DNA of 64,000 nt from Diplosphaera chodatii (GCA_032358165.1 JAALGY010000032.1:3472001-3536000); one strand, 5' to 3'; shown: positions 24,623 through 37,221, numbered from the stretch's first letter. A program made the numbers and translations. The notes: generated from the sequence alone by a model not told the origin.

Positions 24623-26267
24623 CTAGATGTGCCACATTGCCAGCACCATTCTAGAGTCCGGTCTGGGGTGCATTGTTGTTTGAAATGTGGACATGTGTTT
24701 GCAAACCAGCGCACCCTGCGCGTTGGCCGATGCGCTGGCGGGCTGCGCTGGGCCGCGCCCCTCCCCACAGTCACGGATCATGACGTCGTGGCTCGTCGTG
24801 CCGCTGGAGCTGCCGCACGCCTCGATTGCTTTCACGACATTGTACCCCTCAATCACCTGCGCAGCATGCAGTCTGACCTTGCGGAGCACGTGGTGCATAC
24901 GTGACGATGCTGGAACTGGTTCCTCAGGCCAACTGGTGAACGGCAGCTGGCATCAAGACGCTCTCACCTGGCCAAAGACACAATGCTTGCCATCCAAGAA
25001 ACCTGTGGCTTTCTGCAGCCGCAAACAGCAAATCCATCAGCTAATGACATATGGTCATCCTCGCGTGGGTGGACATGCTCATGCAGCCATCACGTTGGCT
25101 GCAATCAGCGGCACACCGTGCACAGGAAGAACTGGGAGCCGTTTGTGTTCGGCCTGCATCAAACGGCACGGACATATCAGAAGGTACTGGGCTATGGACC
25201 GTCACAAGGATACGCCAGCAACATCACGCCCATGCAAGGCAGCACGTCTGGACATTCCAGTGTACTGTGGCCCACCCTGCGTTGGCCTGCGAGGCAGTGA
25301 GGGTGCTAGTCAGAGGGCAGCATGGGCATGATGCCTACTACCGGCAGCGGATGCCAAGAGTGCTCACAGGCTTTGCAGCTCGTGCGCATGCTGCCAATCG
25401 CAGCGCTTTCGATCGAGATGGTGGCTGACGCACCATGCTGAGGATGCCCTCCCCGGTGTGGCGCAGCTCGAAGTTCTCATCGGCAAAGCGGTTGCCATAT
25501 ATCGAGCGGCCGCCAGTGCCATTGTCCGCAGTGAAGTCGCCTCCCTGCCGACATCGAGCGCTTTGTATCATCAACACCGTATTTACCAAGAGCCTGAGGT
25601 TGGAGGGGTCACACAGCTGCAGCACGCAGGCGCGCCTCCCGACCAACACACGCACTCTGCATGAATGACAATGGCATGCCACAACCTGGCACATGAAATT
25701 CGGAATGACGCGGTGGAAGCGCGAGCCCTTGAAGCCCTGGCCCGGCGCCTTCTTGGCCAGCTGCACAAAGTTCTGCGCCGTCTTTGGCACAACATCCTCC
25801 TTCAGCTGCGGTACCACAGGCACTGTTGTGATCGCTGTCCTATTCAGTCAGAGTCACAACGGAGCATATATGTGCACAGCAAGCGTTGCTTCGATCTGCA
25901 GCTTGTGTATGGACCAGACAGACCTCCATGACGATGGTGCCCAGCGGAGTAGCATCGCCATACCGCCCCAGTGCTATGTCGAAATACACCAGCGGGTTGC
26001 TCTGCGGACAGAGGACCTCTAGCAGTCAGATCAACGCGATCGGGGTCACGGTGTGCTGACTGACATGCATGGTCCGGCGCCAGATTCATCATGAACCAGA
26101 ACGACCGTCTCCGTCTTGCCTGAACATGCTGCCAATGCACATGAGTACATCCTCTTTGACATGCAGATGCGCACCGGGTTCGGAGGCCCGAGCGGAGGCC
26201 GATAGTTCACGGCCTGCTTGGCCAGCTGCGCAACCTCTGCAGCGCCTTTGCTGCCACCGGCACCCAT
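24623..26267 (-). CDS. Cyclophilin-type peptidyl-prolyl cis-trans isomerase with myristoylation-type N-terminus
   Basis: Catalyses Xaa-Pro isomerisation. Start ATG 26267 gives [18 protein letters not shown]: Gly2, Ser6 and Lys7 fit an N-myristoylation site. The domain begins with [20 protein letters not shown], followed by [31 protein letters not shown] (catalytic Arg, Phe, Met, Gln), [20 protein letters not shown] and [16 protein letters not shown]. An 11-nt microexon (25276-25286) then restores A-N-A-G before [12 protein letters not shown]. The next exon reads [15 protein letters not shown]: Phe replaces the Trp121 (human CypA numbering) that contacts cyclosporin, while His126 is kept. [20 protein letters not shown] and DVMIRDCG follow. 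The reading frame then runs past the usual DCG end through an Ala/Ser-rich tail to the stop at 24623; an unseen intron there could give a different tail. Confidence 0.88.
25276..25286 (-). other. 11-nt microexon of the cyclophilin gene
   Basis: The upstream exon ends ...ILSM at 25434 followed by GTGCGT. The downstream exon begins at 25153 with 'g ccg aac aca'. The conserved family segment A-N-A-G between them is supplied only by gccaacgcagg, bounded by an AG acceptor (ctgcctcgcag) and a GT donor (gtgggc). Joining the three pieces keeps frame and gives [18 protein letters not shown] exactly as in the family. Confidence 0.88.
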
Positions 26268-27132
26268 CGCAGCTCGGTTTGTGCAAGTCAATGTGAGGCG
26301 TGCACTCGCAGAGCACTCGGTATCATCAGAGCAATGCAGCAACGCACGCACAGTGCCAGCTGCTGATCATTCTGCTAATGATGACGTGTCAAGGATGAGA
26401 TGGGATATTTGCCCTGCCAATCAAGTGATAATCTGTGCGTGCATGCGGTCATTGGGGCAAAGCTCAAGGTTGGCCGGCCGCTTCCGGGAAAGCCTGCAAA
26501 CTGTGCTCATCGCGCACCTGCTGTGCAGGCTACCTTTCAACCAGTTACAAGCTCATCTTGTCACAATAAGCTGTTATCACAATCAATGAATGCTACCGTT
26601 CTAGCTGCACCAGGTACCAGCTGCCCCAAAATGCATCCACACGCTGATATTCCAACTTGCCAGACCAGCCTGACATACACCCAGAATCTGTTGATCAAAC
26701 TGATGTCAATATCACCGCAGTATGAACATCTGCACACACTTGCAATACTGGCGCTCATCCATGGGCAGGACAACTCAATTGGTCATTGATATGACGCAAG
26801 TACTTATACCAGCCTGGCGGCATTGCATGCTGCTGTCAACGTGCATCCCTTGAGAACCACTGCGCTTTCACTATCGACTCTGCACCTAGACTGCTCACTG
26901 CCAGATCCCTGCGATTGCATCCATCCTACCGCGCCAACCGACCTCAGATCGGAGGCGATGCAGCACAACGTTCCAATGCACACCCACCGTACTGCCATTC
27001 ACAGTCTTCCACTGTGCTTGCGGGGCGGCATGCGTCCCCTGCCATAGAGGGGACCAGGCGGGGACCAGGCGGGGACCAGGCGGCGGGATGCCGCCTGCAT
27101 CGTGTGGGTCTCCCCTTCGAACGCCCAGAACC
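26268..27132. other. Spacer: cyclophilin 5' flank and histidine kinase 3' flank
   Basis: About 865 nt, both neighbours on the minus strand. It should contain the cyclophilin promoter. A minus-strand TGTAA (26545-26549) lies about 585 nt past the histidine kinase stop. A small 11-bp tandem repeat sits at 27049-27081. Confidence 0.45.
27049..27081. repeat. Short tandem repeat, 11 bp x 3
   Basis: Three exact copies of ggggaccaggc at 27049-27059, 27060-27070 and 27071-27081, about 50 nt past the histidine kinase stop, probably in its 3' UTR. Confidence 0.9.
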
Positions 27133-30100
27133 TCAGTGGGCGACGCCAGCCAGACACTCCGAGATGATGTCCGGAGGCACCGTGCGGGGCACCCGCCGCG
27201 GGTTCTTGATCACTCGCTGCAGGTCCTCAATCCGGAAGGGCTGCAGGTGGCAGGCAGCAGGTATGAGCAGGCGGCAGGATGCAAAATGCTGTACCCCGCA
27301 GCAAAGGGTGCCACTGCACACGGGAGTCTGGAGGCACACGTGGCATGATGCCAACACTCAGACAGCCATGCAGAGTGTGACCATGCCCAAAGCACAGGAG
27401 GCAACCTTGGTGATGTAATCTTCCATGCCAGCGGCGCGACACTGCTCCTTGAGCACCTGTGCACATGTGCAGAATGCCAATCAGCACTTGAGCGCATGCA
27501 TATGAGTGCAGAGCCCGCAGCAGCCAGGTTGTTGCTGTTTGCTGGGATGGCATAGCAGTGACCTGCAGCGTGTCAGCGGAAACAGCGATGATGCGCGGGC
27601 GGTCGTCCGGCGCGTACATCTGCTGGATGAGGGTGGAAGCCTGCAGACCGTCCATCTGCAGCCCCAAAGGAACTGCTGCTGTGAATTACACATGCTGATG
27701 ATTTGCGCAGGACCAATGGGGTCGAGGTTGGTGCCATTTGATCAGGCACAACATCGCAGTCAGACAGACTGCATTGAGTACAAGCTGATGCGCCGCACCT
27801 CTGGCATGTGGATGTCCAGCAGGATGATGTCGAAGACTGCAGTGCGCATGGCAGCCAGCACCGCAGCCCCAGTGTCCACCACCTGCACCTGTACACAGTA
27901 CAGCACCTTCAGACGCCAGACTGGCCGCACGCTTGGCACCAGTGCACACTGCCTTACTTTGGGTCCTGCAGGTGGGTGCATAGTGGGTTGCATCATATGA
28001 CTGTGCACCTGGAACTCGCAGTCCTTCTGCAGCTTCTGCAGCACCCTTATCATGACCTTTTGATTCACCTGCAAGCAGCAAAAGTGGCTGCATTGTCAAG
28101 GAGTCACAGCACACAATTATTCAGAGCGCAGCTGCAAGAGATGCTCTGCAGAGGCGCATGCACATGCCCACGGCGCCTACCAAGTTGTCCTCGGCAACAA
28201 GGATGCGCAGCGGCGGCAGTGCATCAGCAGCAGGGCTGCTGCCGTTATGAGGAGCGGCTGTTGGGCTTCGCTGCTGCTTGTGGCGCCGCAGGGAGGGCGG
28301 GGCGGCACAGCCTGGCGGTGCAGACGTGGCGAGCTGCATGCCCTCCAGCTGTGCCTGCAGCGTTGTAGGAGACCTCAGAATGCGGTACTGCCTCACAGCC
28401 ATCACTACTCCCTGTCTCAGTTGTTGGCCCCTCGAACCCCTCAGCGACGATGGCAGCAGTAGAGAGCAGCACGGTGCTGGCACGTGGCAGCACCATGCCC
28501 TGCTGTAAGCTGGCACAGCAGACACCTGCTGCCCCAGCGCCGCGGACGCAGTGGTCCACCCATTGGCCGCGGCCCCAACATCAGCAGAGGCGCGGCGGTT
28601 GCCTGCCATGCCTGACCCCGCGCCGCCGCTGCCATTGCTGGCCATAGCGCGCCCGTTCTCCACCCTGCCAATGCTGGTCCGCAAGGACTGGCTGGCTGCC
28701 CAGCTGCTGTGTGGCGCACTGGCACGCCCTATGTCAGGGCGGCCATTGACCCGCGCGCCGCCGCCGCCGCCGCCACTGCTGCCGTTCTCCCGGCTGTCGG
28801 AGGAGTGCGTGGGCGCGCGCAGGCCGCCGATGCTCAGTCGCCTGTCTGCCAGCTTCTGCACCTGCGCAGTTCCGGTGCAGTTCATATGTCAGAGCTCTGT
28901 TCCCTCCCAGGACTAGGCGGGCACCAGAACGTTGGTGGCCACCAATGGCAGGAAGTGATATCAGGGGCATTGCCCTTTTTTGCAACACAGAGTCCGCCAA
29001 GCTACAAGGCTCAACCTGCTCAGAGTGGGTGCGGCCGGCCTCCGAGGCATTGTGGCTCTGCAGTCCCAGGATGGTGGGCTCGGCGGCGGGTGGCGCCAGC
29101 CTGCTGCCTGGCTTGCCGCCGGCGCCGAACATGCGCGCCAGCGCCTCCCGAGCGTGTGCCTGTTAATTAGCACATTATCAGGGTGCGGCAAACAACCAGG
29201 GCAGCGAGCAGGGTGCAGGTGACTGCTGCTGCTGCTATGATGTGACATGACAAGGGCTTGCTGCCCAAGTGAGCGTGTTGGACAGAGTCTGTCGTGTTGC
29301 AGCACCTGCAGCTGCGAGTTGTCCAGGCTGACGTGGCGCCAGATGGGCGCCTCCGGCAGCTCACTCTGCCGCGATGCCGAGGATGCCGACGTCTGCTCAC
29401 TGGGGGTCGTCCCCGTCCGGAACCTGTCATCAGGATGCCACTCAGTCTGCCAACATGCAGCAATAAGGCTGTCTGCAAGGTGTGCTGTGCACAGGGGCCT
29501 CACAGCCTTGGCAGATCAATACCAGCTGATGCCATGGGGCAGCCTGACCTGCTCAGCTGGGGTGTGCCGTCGGCGGCGGCTGCGGCGTGCGCGGCGGCTG
29601 GCCCGCGGCCCTGCTGCAGGGGCGCCAACCGTGCAGTGTGCCGCATCAGCATGTGCGCCCTGCACAGCACGAGACACTGACCTAGGGCGCGTGCTTCCAT
29701 GGCGAGTGGGCCCAGCCCGGTGGACACAACCAGGCCTCCGCTCGAGCCGACCCCGGCCGGCGCCATCAGTTTGACATACACTGGCGCCTCGAAAGACGCG
29801 GCGCAGCGGCGGTGGGACCTGCGACCCGGGCGCTCACCGCAGCAGGGCGGCGGCCAGGCGGGCGTGGCGCACGGGGCGGCTGACGGCGCACAGCAGCGGG
29901 TGCATCGACAGCGGCGTGCCCTGCTTGCAGCCCAGCGCCACAATCGCACGCCCCTTCCAGCCGTCCCTGCACACCCACCACAGACTTGAGCCGAAGAGCG
30001 CAAACCCCGATGCCCACGTCCACTCGCTAGCGCTGTGTGTGCATTTCAGGCCGCGAGACGTGAGTTGATGCAGGACTCTCGCACGTGAGCAACAAGCAAG

Positions 30101-32558
30101 AAGGCTCAGGGCGCCAGGGTTGGTGGCCAACCTGATGGCAGACACGGCAGTTGGGGCATCGCCCACAATGGCGAACTCGCATGAGGCATTGCGTGGCGTA
30201 CACGTCTGGATTGTCGGCAGCATGCCCAGCGCCATGCAGCTCTCATACACCTGCACCGCAGAGACAGTGCAACATGAATCATACCGCTGTCCACTTACAC
30301 AGGACAGCGAAAAGATGGCACAGCAGGGGCTGGGGTCCGACCTATGAGCAAATGCTGTGACTTGCGTCCCAAATTTGCTGTCCGCACCTGCAATGCCGTC
30401 GCGGCATGGGCGACATCAACGACCACAGTCCTGTTGCGCAGGGTCCCCTGGCAGTGCCGCAGCGTCTCGCACTCGGCGGGACCGCTCGCCGCCTCCGCGG
30501 GTGAGCTGGTGGCCCGCACCATTTGCTCTTGCACAGGCAGCTTGCTGGTTGCCAGCCTGCGTGTTGAGGCGTTGCATCACTCTCTTGATGTGCAGTGCGC
30601 CTTCAAGCAAATGCTGGCATGAGGTCACAATAGTGCTGGCCATGTGGAGCTGGGCAACTCAAAAAGACACCCACCCAAGCTGATTGAATGCTGACACGAG
30701 GCTTCTGCCAGGCTCATCTCCGCTGCTGCTGCCGCAGTAGCTGGCGCTGCTGCTGGCCGATGGGGCGCTGGAGAGTGCAGCGCCGCTGCTGCCGCCGTTG
30801 CCAAAGCCGCTCATGTGCAGGCTGCTGCTGCTGCTGCCGATGCACAGGGTGTCGCAGCCGGCGGGACGGCTGCCTTCCCGCCCAGAGCTGCTGGTGTCAC
30901 TGCTGTTGCCGAGGTGCGGCTGTGTATCCCCCGCAACTTGAGGTGCGAGCACATCAACAGTTGCCTGCGCGGCTCCAGACAACTGGCTGCCCTCGCCCCT
31001 GCTGACCTGGATGCCGCTTGCACCATTGCCAGTTGCATCGCCATTGCTGTCTGCTGAGCTGCGCAGGTTCGGGGTACCGGGGGTGGCTGCCTCACGAGGG
31101 TCCCCGGGCTCGGTCGCTGATGCTGGCGCCAGCAGCATGGTGAAGTGAAAGGTGGAGCCGACACCCACCGCTGACTCCGCCCACACCGTGCCGCCCATCA
31201 GCTGCGCCAGCTGCCGCGAGATGGCCAGGCCCAACCCTGCAAAGCACCGCAACCTGCCGATCAAGCCTTTTGGATGCGAGCTAGGAGCTGCTTCAGTTGG
31301 CAGGAATGTAAACAAGTCTGTATCATGCACACGACGATAAACAGATATAACGGAAAGGAGGTCAAGCACAAGGTCGGAAGCGTGGCATTGACAACGTTCA
31401 CCTGTGCCGCCGTACTTGCGGCTCATGGACTCGTGCGCCTGCTGGAAGCTCTGGAACAGCTTTGACATAGCGCCCGCATCGATGCCAATCCCCGTGTCAC
31501 GCACTGCTATGTGGATGCACTGCTGCCCGTCCGCCTGCAACACGAGGCATGGGCACTAGTTGTTGATACGCCTGTGCTACGAACCATTGGCGTCGTGACT
31601 GTGGGCATAATATGTGCACTGCTGACTGCAGCCGCACATCAGTCGAGCAGCACCTGCTGCTGTGCAGGCTCCGCTGTGGCGGTCATAACCACCTCCCCCT
31701 CCTCCGTGAACTTGACCGCATTCGCCAGCAGGTTCGCCAGCACCTGCGGGAGTGGCCCCGCATATGAGCGCATGAAGTGACGTGCGCTCATCGGCGTACG
31801 CAGAACGGGCTGTCGTGGGGCAGTGGTGCAACATGATGGTGTTGTCGGCGACCCCGCCGGCAGGCAGCCCGGGTGTTGATGCCGTTCGGAGTGTTGACTG
31901 CACGCGGTGCACCTGGCGTATCCGCAGCGGATCGCCCAGGAAGGTGCGGGCGGCCAGGTCCGGGTGCAGGCTGTACGCCAGCTGCAGCCCCTTGCGCTCC
32001 GCATCCGCCGCGACCTGCGCAGGCATGGAGGCCGCGCCGTGGACGCAGGGCTGGGGGACAACACAGCTGGGCTCTGACCTCCAGCATTGTGTGGACCAGC
32101 AACCCTCCAGTAAGCCTGAACCTACTGCTCGCTCGTGTGCGACCCTGACATACGACCAGCTCCAGGAGCGCTGCCGGTTCCACCCCCAGCCCGTTCTGAC
32201 CTCTGGACTTCAGCGCACCATCTGCAGGCTGGCCTCCATGGGCGAGCGCAGCTCCACGGGCTGCGTCTGCAGCGTCATCGCGTGCGCGTCGATCTTGGAG
32301 AAGTCCAGGATGTCGCCCAGGATGGTCAGCAGCGTGTGCCCGCTGTCCATCAGCATGTCCGCCAGCTCCCTGTGACGCAGGTAGCACTGCTTGAAATGCG
32401 CAGCTGCCAGTGAGGGGGCTGCTGCACTGACTCCTCAGCATTGGGCGGCACACGCTCAGCATGGTTGAGCAGCAGCGATGGAAGGGATCAGACGACAGCA
32501 CACCTCTGCTCAGGCGTCAGGGAGGTGGCCAGCAGCAGCTGCGCCACTGCCAGCATGC

Positions 32559-32589
<31 letters not shown>

Positions 32590-32983
32590 GTTTGCCTGCA
32601 CACAAGATGGTGTTCTCCTCTTCACAGCTGGGTCTCACTGAAGGGAAGCATGCACATCGTCCAAACATGTAGGGTGCCGTGCGGGCAAGCGAGCACTAGT
32701 AGAGGGAAACGCGCTCACAAGAAACATGTTCTTGGCACCCGCCACTGGCTCCGCACCGCCGCTGCGTCTTCGCCGCTTGTCCTGTCGGCGTGTGTGCAAT
32801 GTGTCAGCAATCTCGGACGGGCTATGATGCAACCATATGACCGCTTCCATTGCCACCCAGCACGGGTGGCAATGTGAATCACCTTGCCATTTTGTGCAGC
32901 CATGCTGTTGCGCAGCGTGCGTGGCGTCGGCAGGCTGCCGGCCATCAGCTGTGGCCCACCCACGCCGTCCCCTTGGAACAGAA
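27133..32983 (-). CDS. Hybrid sensor histidine kinase with C-terminal receiver; 5' end unresolved
   Basis: Two-component phosphorelay protein. Exons around 32983-32889 ([20 protein letters not shown]) and around 32790-32726 ([11 protein letters not shown]) splice in frame to [20 protein letters not shown], the HisKA H-box (phospho-His codon 32581-32583). Next [20 protein letters not shown], then the HATPase domain: [18 protein letters not shown] (N box), [20 protein letters not shown] (G1/F boxes), [20 protein letters not shown] and [14 protein letters not shown] (G2). After a Ser-rich linker comes a degenerate receiver-like segment (around 30530-29840, with [13 protein letters not shown]). 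A Gly/Ser/Asn-rich linker (around 28850-28560) leads to a canonical receiver: [37 protein letters not shown] (phospho-Asp), [35 protein letters not shown] and [11 protein letters not shown], ending at 27133. No sensor or membrane domain was found upstream, so it may be soluble or its first exons are missing here. Confidence 0.87.
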
Positions 32984-33814
32984 CAAAGCACTTCTAGTCA
33001 CTTTCAGGGCATGAGGGCATGTATTGGGCTCAGCTGTGGCTGTGGCACGCCGCTCTGTCAGCGCACCTGCTTGGAAGACCGGCTGCTTCGCAACCGGCGC
33101 ATCCTGGCGCCCAGTGACCCTGCACGTCACGCAAAGGTCAGTCGGTCTGGTGCTGATCTTGCGGCGCGTGCCCCATCATGGCGCAGGATGAAAACGCGTA
33201 ACAGGCATGGAGGCCGCACCCCTCAGGCGCGCTTCTGTCCGGGCGCTGCCGCATGAAGGACGTCTCTTAAAGGTATCGAGCCATCTGAGACGTGGCCCAC
33301 CGGTCCTGGAGTCCTACACCCCTCAAACCGCCGAGTTTGGCTGTTGGCTGTTGGCTGTTGCACTACGAGTGGGTGGTCTGGAGCTTTCCTGCACGGCGGG
33401 CTACAGCGCCTCGAGTCTCGAACGCGAAGGGACCTAGCAGAGTTGTAGCTGTGGCGCTCATGTAGTGTGCGGGTTGTGGACTCTGGGCAGCCGAGCGGAG
33501 CGGCACCTGCACTTTCTGCGCATTCTGCCAAAAGTATCTCAACAAAGATCTGTGGCTGGAGATTACCCAAAAGACCTGGCGTGTCTTTGCCCTGCCCGGC
33601 GCACCGACGCAGCAACGGGCTTCCCTGGGCACTACACACTGCCTCGAAGGGCTTGGAAAGGGCATTGTGATGTTGCACAGAATCGGGAGGCACGGCATGC
33701 CAAAACCACTGGCACTACTGCTTGGGTGTAGCAACAGCGATATCTCGCTAACCGCAGATTCAGTGAAACAGCAAGCAAGCCACTGATCTAGGTAGACCGC
33801 AACGTCGTCGGAGC
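32984..33814. promoter_or_regulatory. Divergent region, histidine kinase / P450 gene 1
   Basis: About 830 nt between the last supported histidine kinase exon and the P450 start. It probably holds the missing 5' exons of the kinase and the promoters of both genes. A 156-codon minus-strand open frame (33223-33693) has no family features. A heptamer repeat (ggctgtt x3) lies near 33339-33359. Confidence 0.4.
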
Positions 33815-36800
33815 ATGCATCTCCTTACCACTCTGCTGGGTTGTGGACCGCTGGCGCTGCGCTGCGCATGCTGCCTGCTTGCAGGCCTGATCATATATGG
33901 GTACCAACCGATCCGGAGGTGGAGGTACAGGAAGCTGCCGGGTATGTCTCGTCTGCGCATGCGGACGATGCCCATTGCAACAGTCGTCAAGTCGACAGCC
34001 GCACAGCACAGATGCGCATGTGATTCTGCAGGGCCCCCGCCACGGTGGCTAGTAGGCAACTTGGGACCGATCATCAAGCTTGGCTACCCCAAGGCCTTGC
34101 AGCAATGGGCAGAGCAGTATGGGCCTGTGTTCAAGGTGAGTATGTTGCGGCAATATGTGTACTGCATGCGACCCTCATGACCTGCTGTACCGTGCCGCAA
34201 GGTCATGCTCTTTTGGGCCTGGTCACCAGCGCCATGGACTTGCTGGCTGCATTTACAGCCTGCTTCGCACCTGCAGATCTGGCAGGGAGGCAACGTGCTC
34301 GTTGTCGTCGAAGACCCAGCAGCTGCCAGAAGTGCCAACTTGCACAGCCATGACCGCCCGCCGATTTTCTTCAATTTTGTGGGTGCGCACCAGCATTGAG
34401 CCTGTATCCTGCACGGGCAACACATCTGCGACCTGCGGCAGCAGTGACCTCGCGCTGTTCGACGTCACCGTGCAGGGGAGGAGCGCAGGTTTGATGACGC
34501 CGGCATGTTGCTCGCAAAGTGAGATGTTCCTATGACCTCAAAAGCATTGCTGTTTGCTCATGCCGGCACATACCTGCCTTCCGCCCTCACTGCGCCTCTG
34601 CCCGTAGCTTATTGATGCCGGACTGCAGGGGCGACAAGTACTGGCAATCTCTGAAGCATGCATGGCAGGCCATGTTCCACCCCAGTTCGCTGCGCGCCTA
34701 TGCCGGCATGATGAACGCCAGGTGGCTGGTCGCCCAGTTGATGCCTGCCGGCTTACTCCAGTTCCTGAACCTTCCACTCTGCACAGATTGTTTGCGGTTA
34801 GGCCAGTGGCGACGGAAGAGGTGGAGGTGCAACACTGAGCCACTGATTGGGGTTGTGTGTGACGTGCCACAGCGCACGGCAGTTGGCAGCTGTGTTGGAC
34901 CAGAAGGCTGAGACAGGGGAGGAGGTTGAGATATGGCGCCTGTTTGGCTGCCTCACCATGGAGGTCGTCGGGTCCACTGCCTTCGGGTGCAGTCCCTCCT
35001 GATTGGCTGATGTACAATCATCCGCCGGTTCCATGAGATTGAGGCACTCCTGCTGAACCACATGCCAACAGCATGCTAATCGTACGCGTGTTGGTGCAGA
35101 CTTGAGCTGCAGACAGTGAAGAAACATGCAGAGGTTGCGGCAATGGACGTGTCAACGACCAGCTTTGACCTGGCAGACAGCGATGCTACGCGGCTTCTCA
35201 AGTCCCTGGCCGTGCAGTTCGCCTTTGCTGGTGAGCTCCTCAGTGCTGTACCTTTCCTGGTCAATTTGGGGAATATCATTTCAAGGTCACACAATGCGGT
35301 GACATGCTACAAGGGACCCATATCTGCGGATGCAGGACCGGCTGACTCGCTGTACGCGCTCTGCAGCCTGCTTTTCCCAGACGCTGCACTGGTGTTCCGG
35401 TTCCTGGGGACATACCTGCCAGACAAGGGCCTGCGCAGGCAACTACAGGTAAGTGCTTGGGGGCAGGCTGAGCAGATGCATCCTGGTTCGGCATGTATGC
35501 TGAGTGCGAGTGGTCTGGTCAGTGTCTTTGGTCGAGCAGTCGGACTGGGCTAGTTATTTGATCCTTGGCATGTAACACTTTTCCAAAGCATGTGTCCCTG
35601 GACACTGATATTACCATGTCTCTGTTGTATCAGGCGCGGCAGCAGATGCGGGCGGTGTGCTACAAGCTCATCAGTCAGGCACGGCAGCATAGCAACAGCA
35701 GCAGCAGAAACGACAGCCTGGCCCACAGGTATAAAAACTCGTAAAACATGATACATCTCCGCGCCGTACTGCAACCTGCTTGTTGGCCTGCTGTGTGGAG
35801 ACTGTCCTGTTTCATCACCCACCATTGCGGCTTCTGCCTGTGAGTGTCCCAGATCAGACGACGGTTGGGAGGTGATGCCACCGCACCCAACCTCTCCACC
35901 ACCTGGAGGCTTCATCAGCCACCTGCTGTCGTCTGAAAACAAGCTCATTGGACGCCGTTTCACAGATACAGAGGTGTGGCGTTCTTCATCAGCATATGTA
36001 TGGTGTCATGGTACTGTGCACTTGACAGGTCAGCTCAGGTGCAGCATTTGGACAGTGCCCGTTGATCAAGATGCTAAGCTGCTGTGCAACGTCATGACCT
36101 TTGACATGTGCGCTCCTTATGCTGGCTGCAGGTGGCGGCCCAAGCGTTCACCTTCATCATGGGCGGCTATGAGACCACGGCATCGATGCTGGCGTTTGCC
36201 GTCCACTTCATTGCTCAGCACCAACACGTGGAGGCGAAGCTGCTGGCAGAGGTTGATGCCTTTGGCCGCACAGCAGGAACTAGCTACGACGACTGCGATC
36301 GGGTAGGTGAAGCAGCGCCGAGCGTGTCGATGCCATATGACAAGGCTGTGTATCGGGTGGCGCTGTCAGCAGCAGTCTAGACACCGTACCAGGGATGTCG
36401 TTCATGGCCTGCTGTGCAACTACTGCAGTTCCCTTACCTGGAGGCGGTGCTGAACGAGACGCTGCGGCTGCTGCCGCCCATCTCGCTGGGCACCATCCGT
36501 GAGGCGCGCACGGCCATGCAGCTGCGGGGCTACGACATCCCGAAGGGCGCATACATGAATGTGGGCAGTTTTGTGTGTGGCGCCAATGCCCTTGCCTGTG
36601 TTAGCGTGGCGAGCTGCCTGCTGCAAAGACGTCATGCACATGGGCCTGAGTGCTGCTCATGGAGACGACATGCAGGCCGCCATCTTCTCGTTCCAGAACA
36701 GCGACAAGTACTGGGAGGATGCCCAGGCTTTCAAGCCGGAGCGCTTTCTGGCGCAGACCGACAAGTCCGATCGGGCATCTGCCCTGCCAGCATTTTGCGC

Positions 36801-37221
36801 TTTCGGCGACGTGGGTTTGGCCCAGCATGCCATGTGGAAGTCAATCGCACGCACTGCTGCATTGCAGCTAGGTCACCCTCCAGAACTTGGCTTCAAGTGC
36901 CAGCAATGTGTGCAGGGCAGGCGAGCCTGTGTGGGCGTGAAGTTTGCCAAGGCCAATGCCAAGGTGACGTCTTCGACCTGCAACTGCGCTGCAGCTGAAC
37001 CCATTCCTGCTGCTGATCCACCAGCATGTCTGCTTGTCAGCGTGCATTGCAAGCTCAACCGAACAGGACACACTGCTGTGATGATGCAGATTGCGCTCAT
37101 CTGGCTGTACCAGCGCTTTACGCTGAAGCTGACGCCTGGTCAGCTGCCGCTCGCGGTGCACACAAACCTGACAATGGCTCCTACGCACGGTGTAAAGGTC
37201 CTGGTGCTGCGCCGGCCATGA
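33815..37221 (+). CDS. Cytochrome P450, paralog 1 of cluster (intron-rich)
   Basis: Haem-thiolate monooxygenase, probably ER-anchored. Exon 1 gives a hydrophobic anchor (LALRCACCLLAGLIIYGYQP) and a basic stop (IRRWRYRKLPG). Then follow PPPRWLVGNLGPIIKLGYPK with AEQYGPVFK, IWQGGNVLVVVEDPAAAR, IWRLFGCLTMEVVGSTAFG, the I-helix FIMGGYETTASMLAFAVHFI (G-x-E-T-T), the K-helix NETLRLLPP (E-x-x-R), DKYWEDAQAFKPERF, AFCAFGD joined to GRRACVGVKFAKANAK (haem Cys), and IALIWLYQRFTLKLTPGQLP to the stop at 37219-37221. Exons are separated by many short introns at positions shared with paralogs 2 and 4. No break was found. The family cannot be named from sequence alone; the PPPxWLxGNL and YGPVFK style faintly resembles the CYP711/CYP3 side of the superfamily. 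Confidence 0.88.

Noticed and set aside
33223..33693. 156-codon minus-strand frame upstream of the histidine kinase
   Set aside because: Could be a 5' exon of the kinase, but it contains no sensor motif and no supported splice in the correct phase was found, so it is not called.
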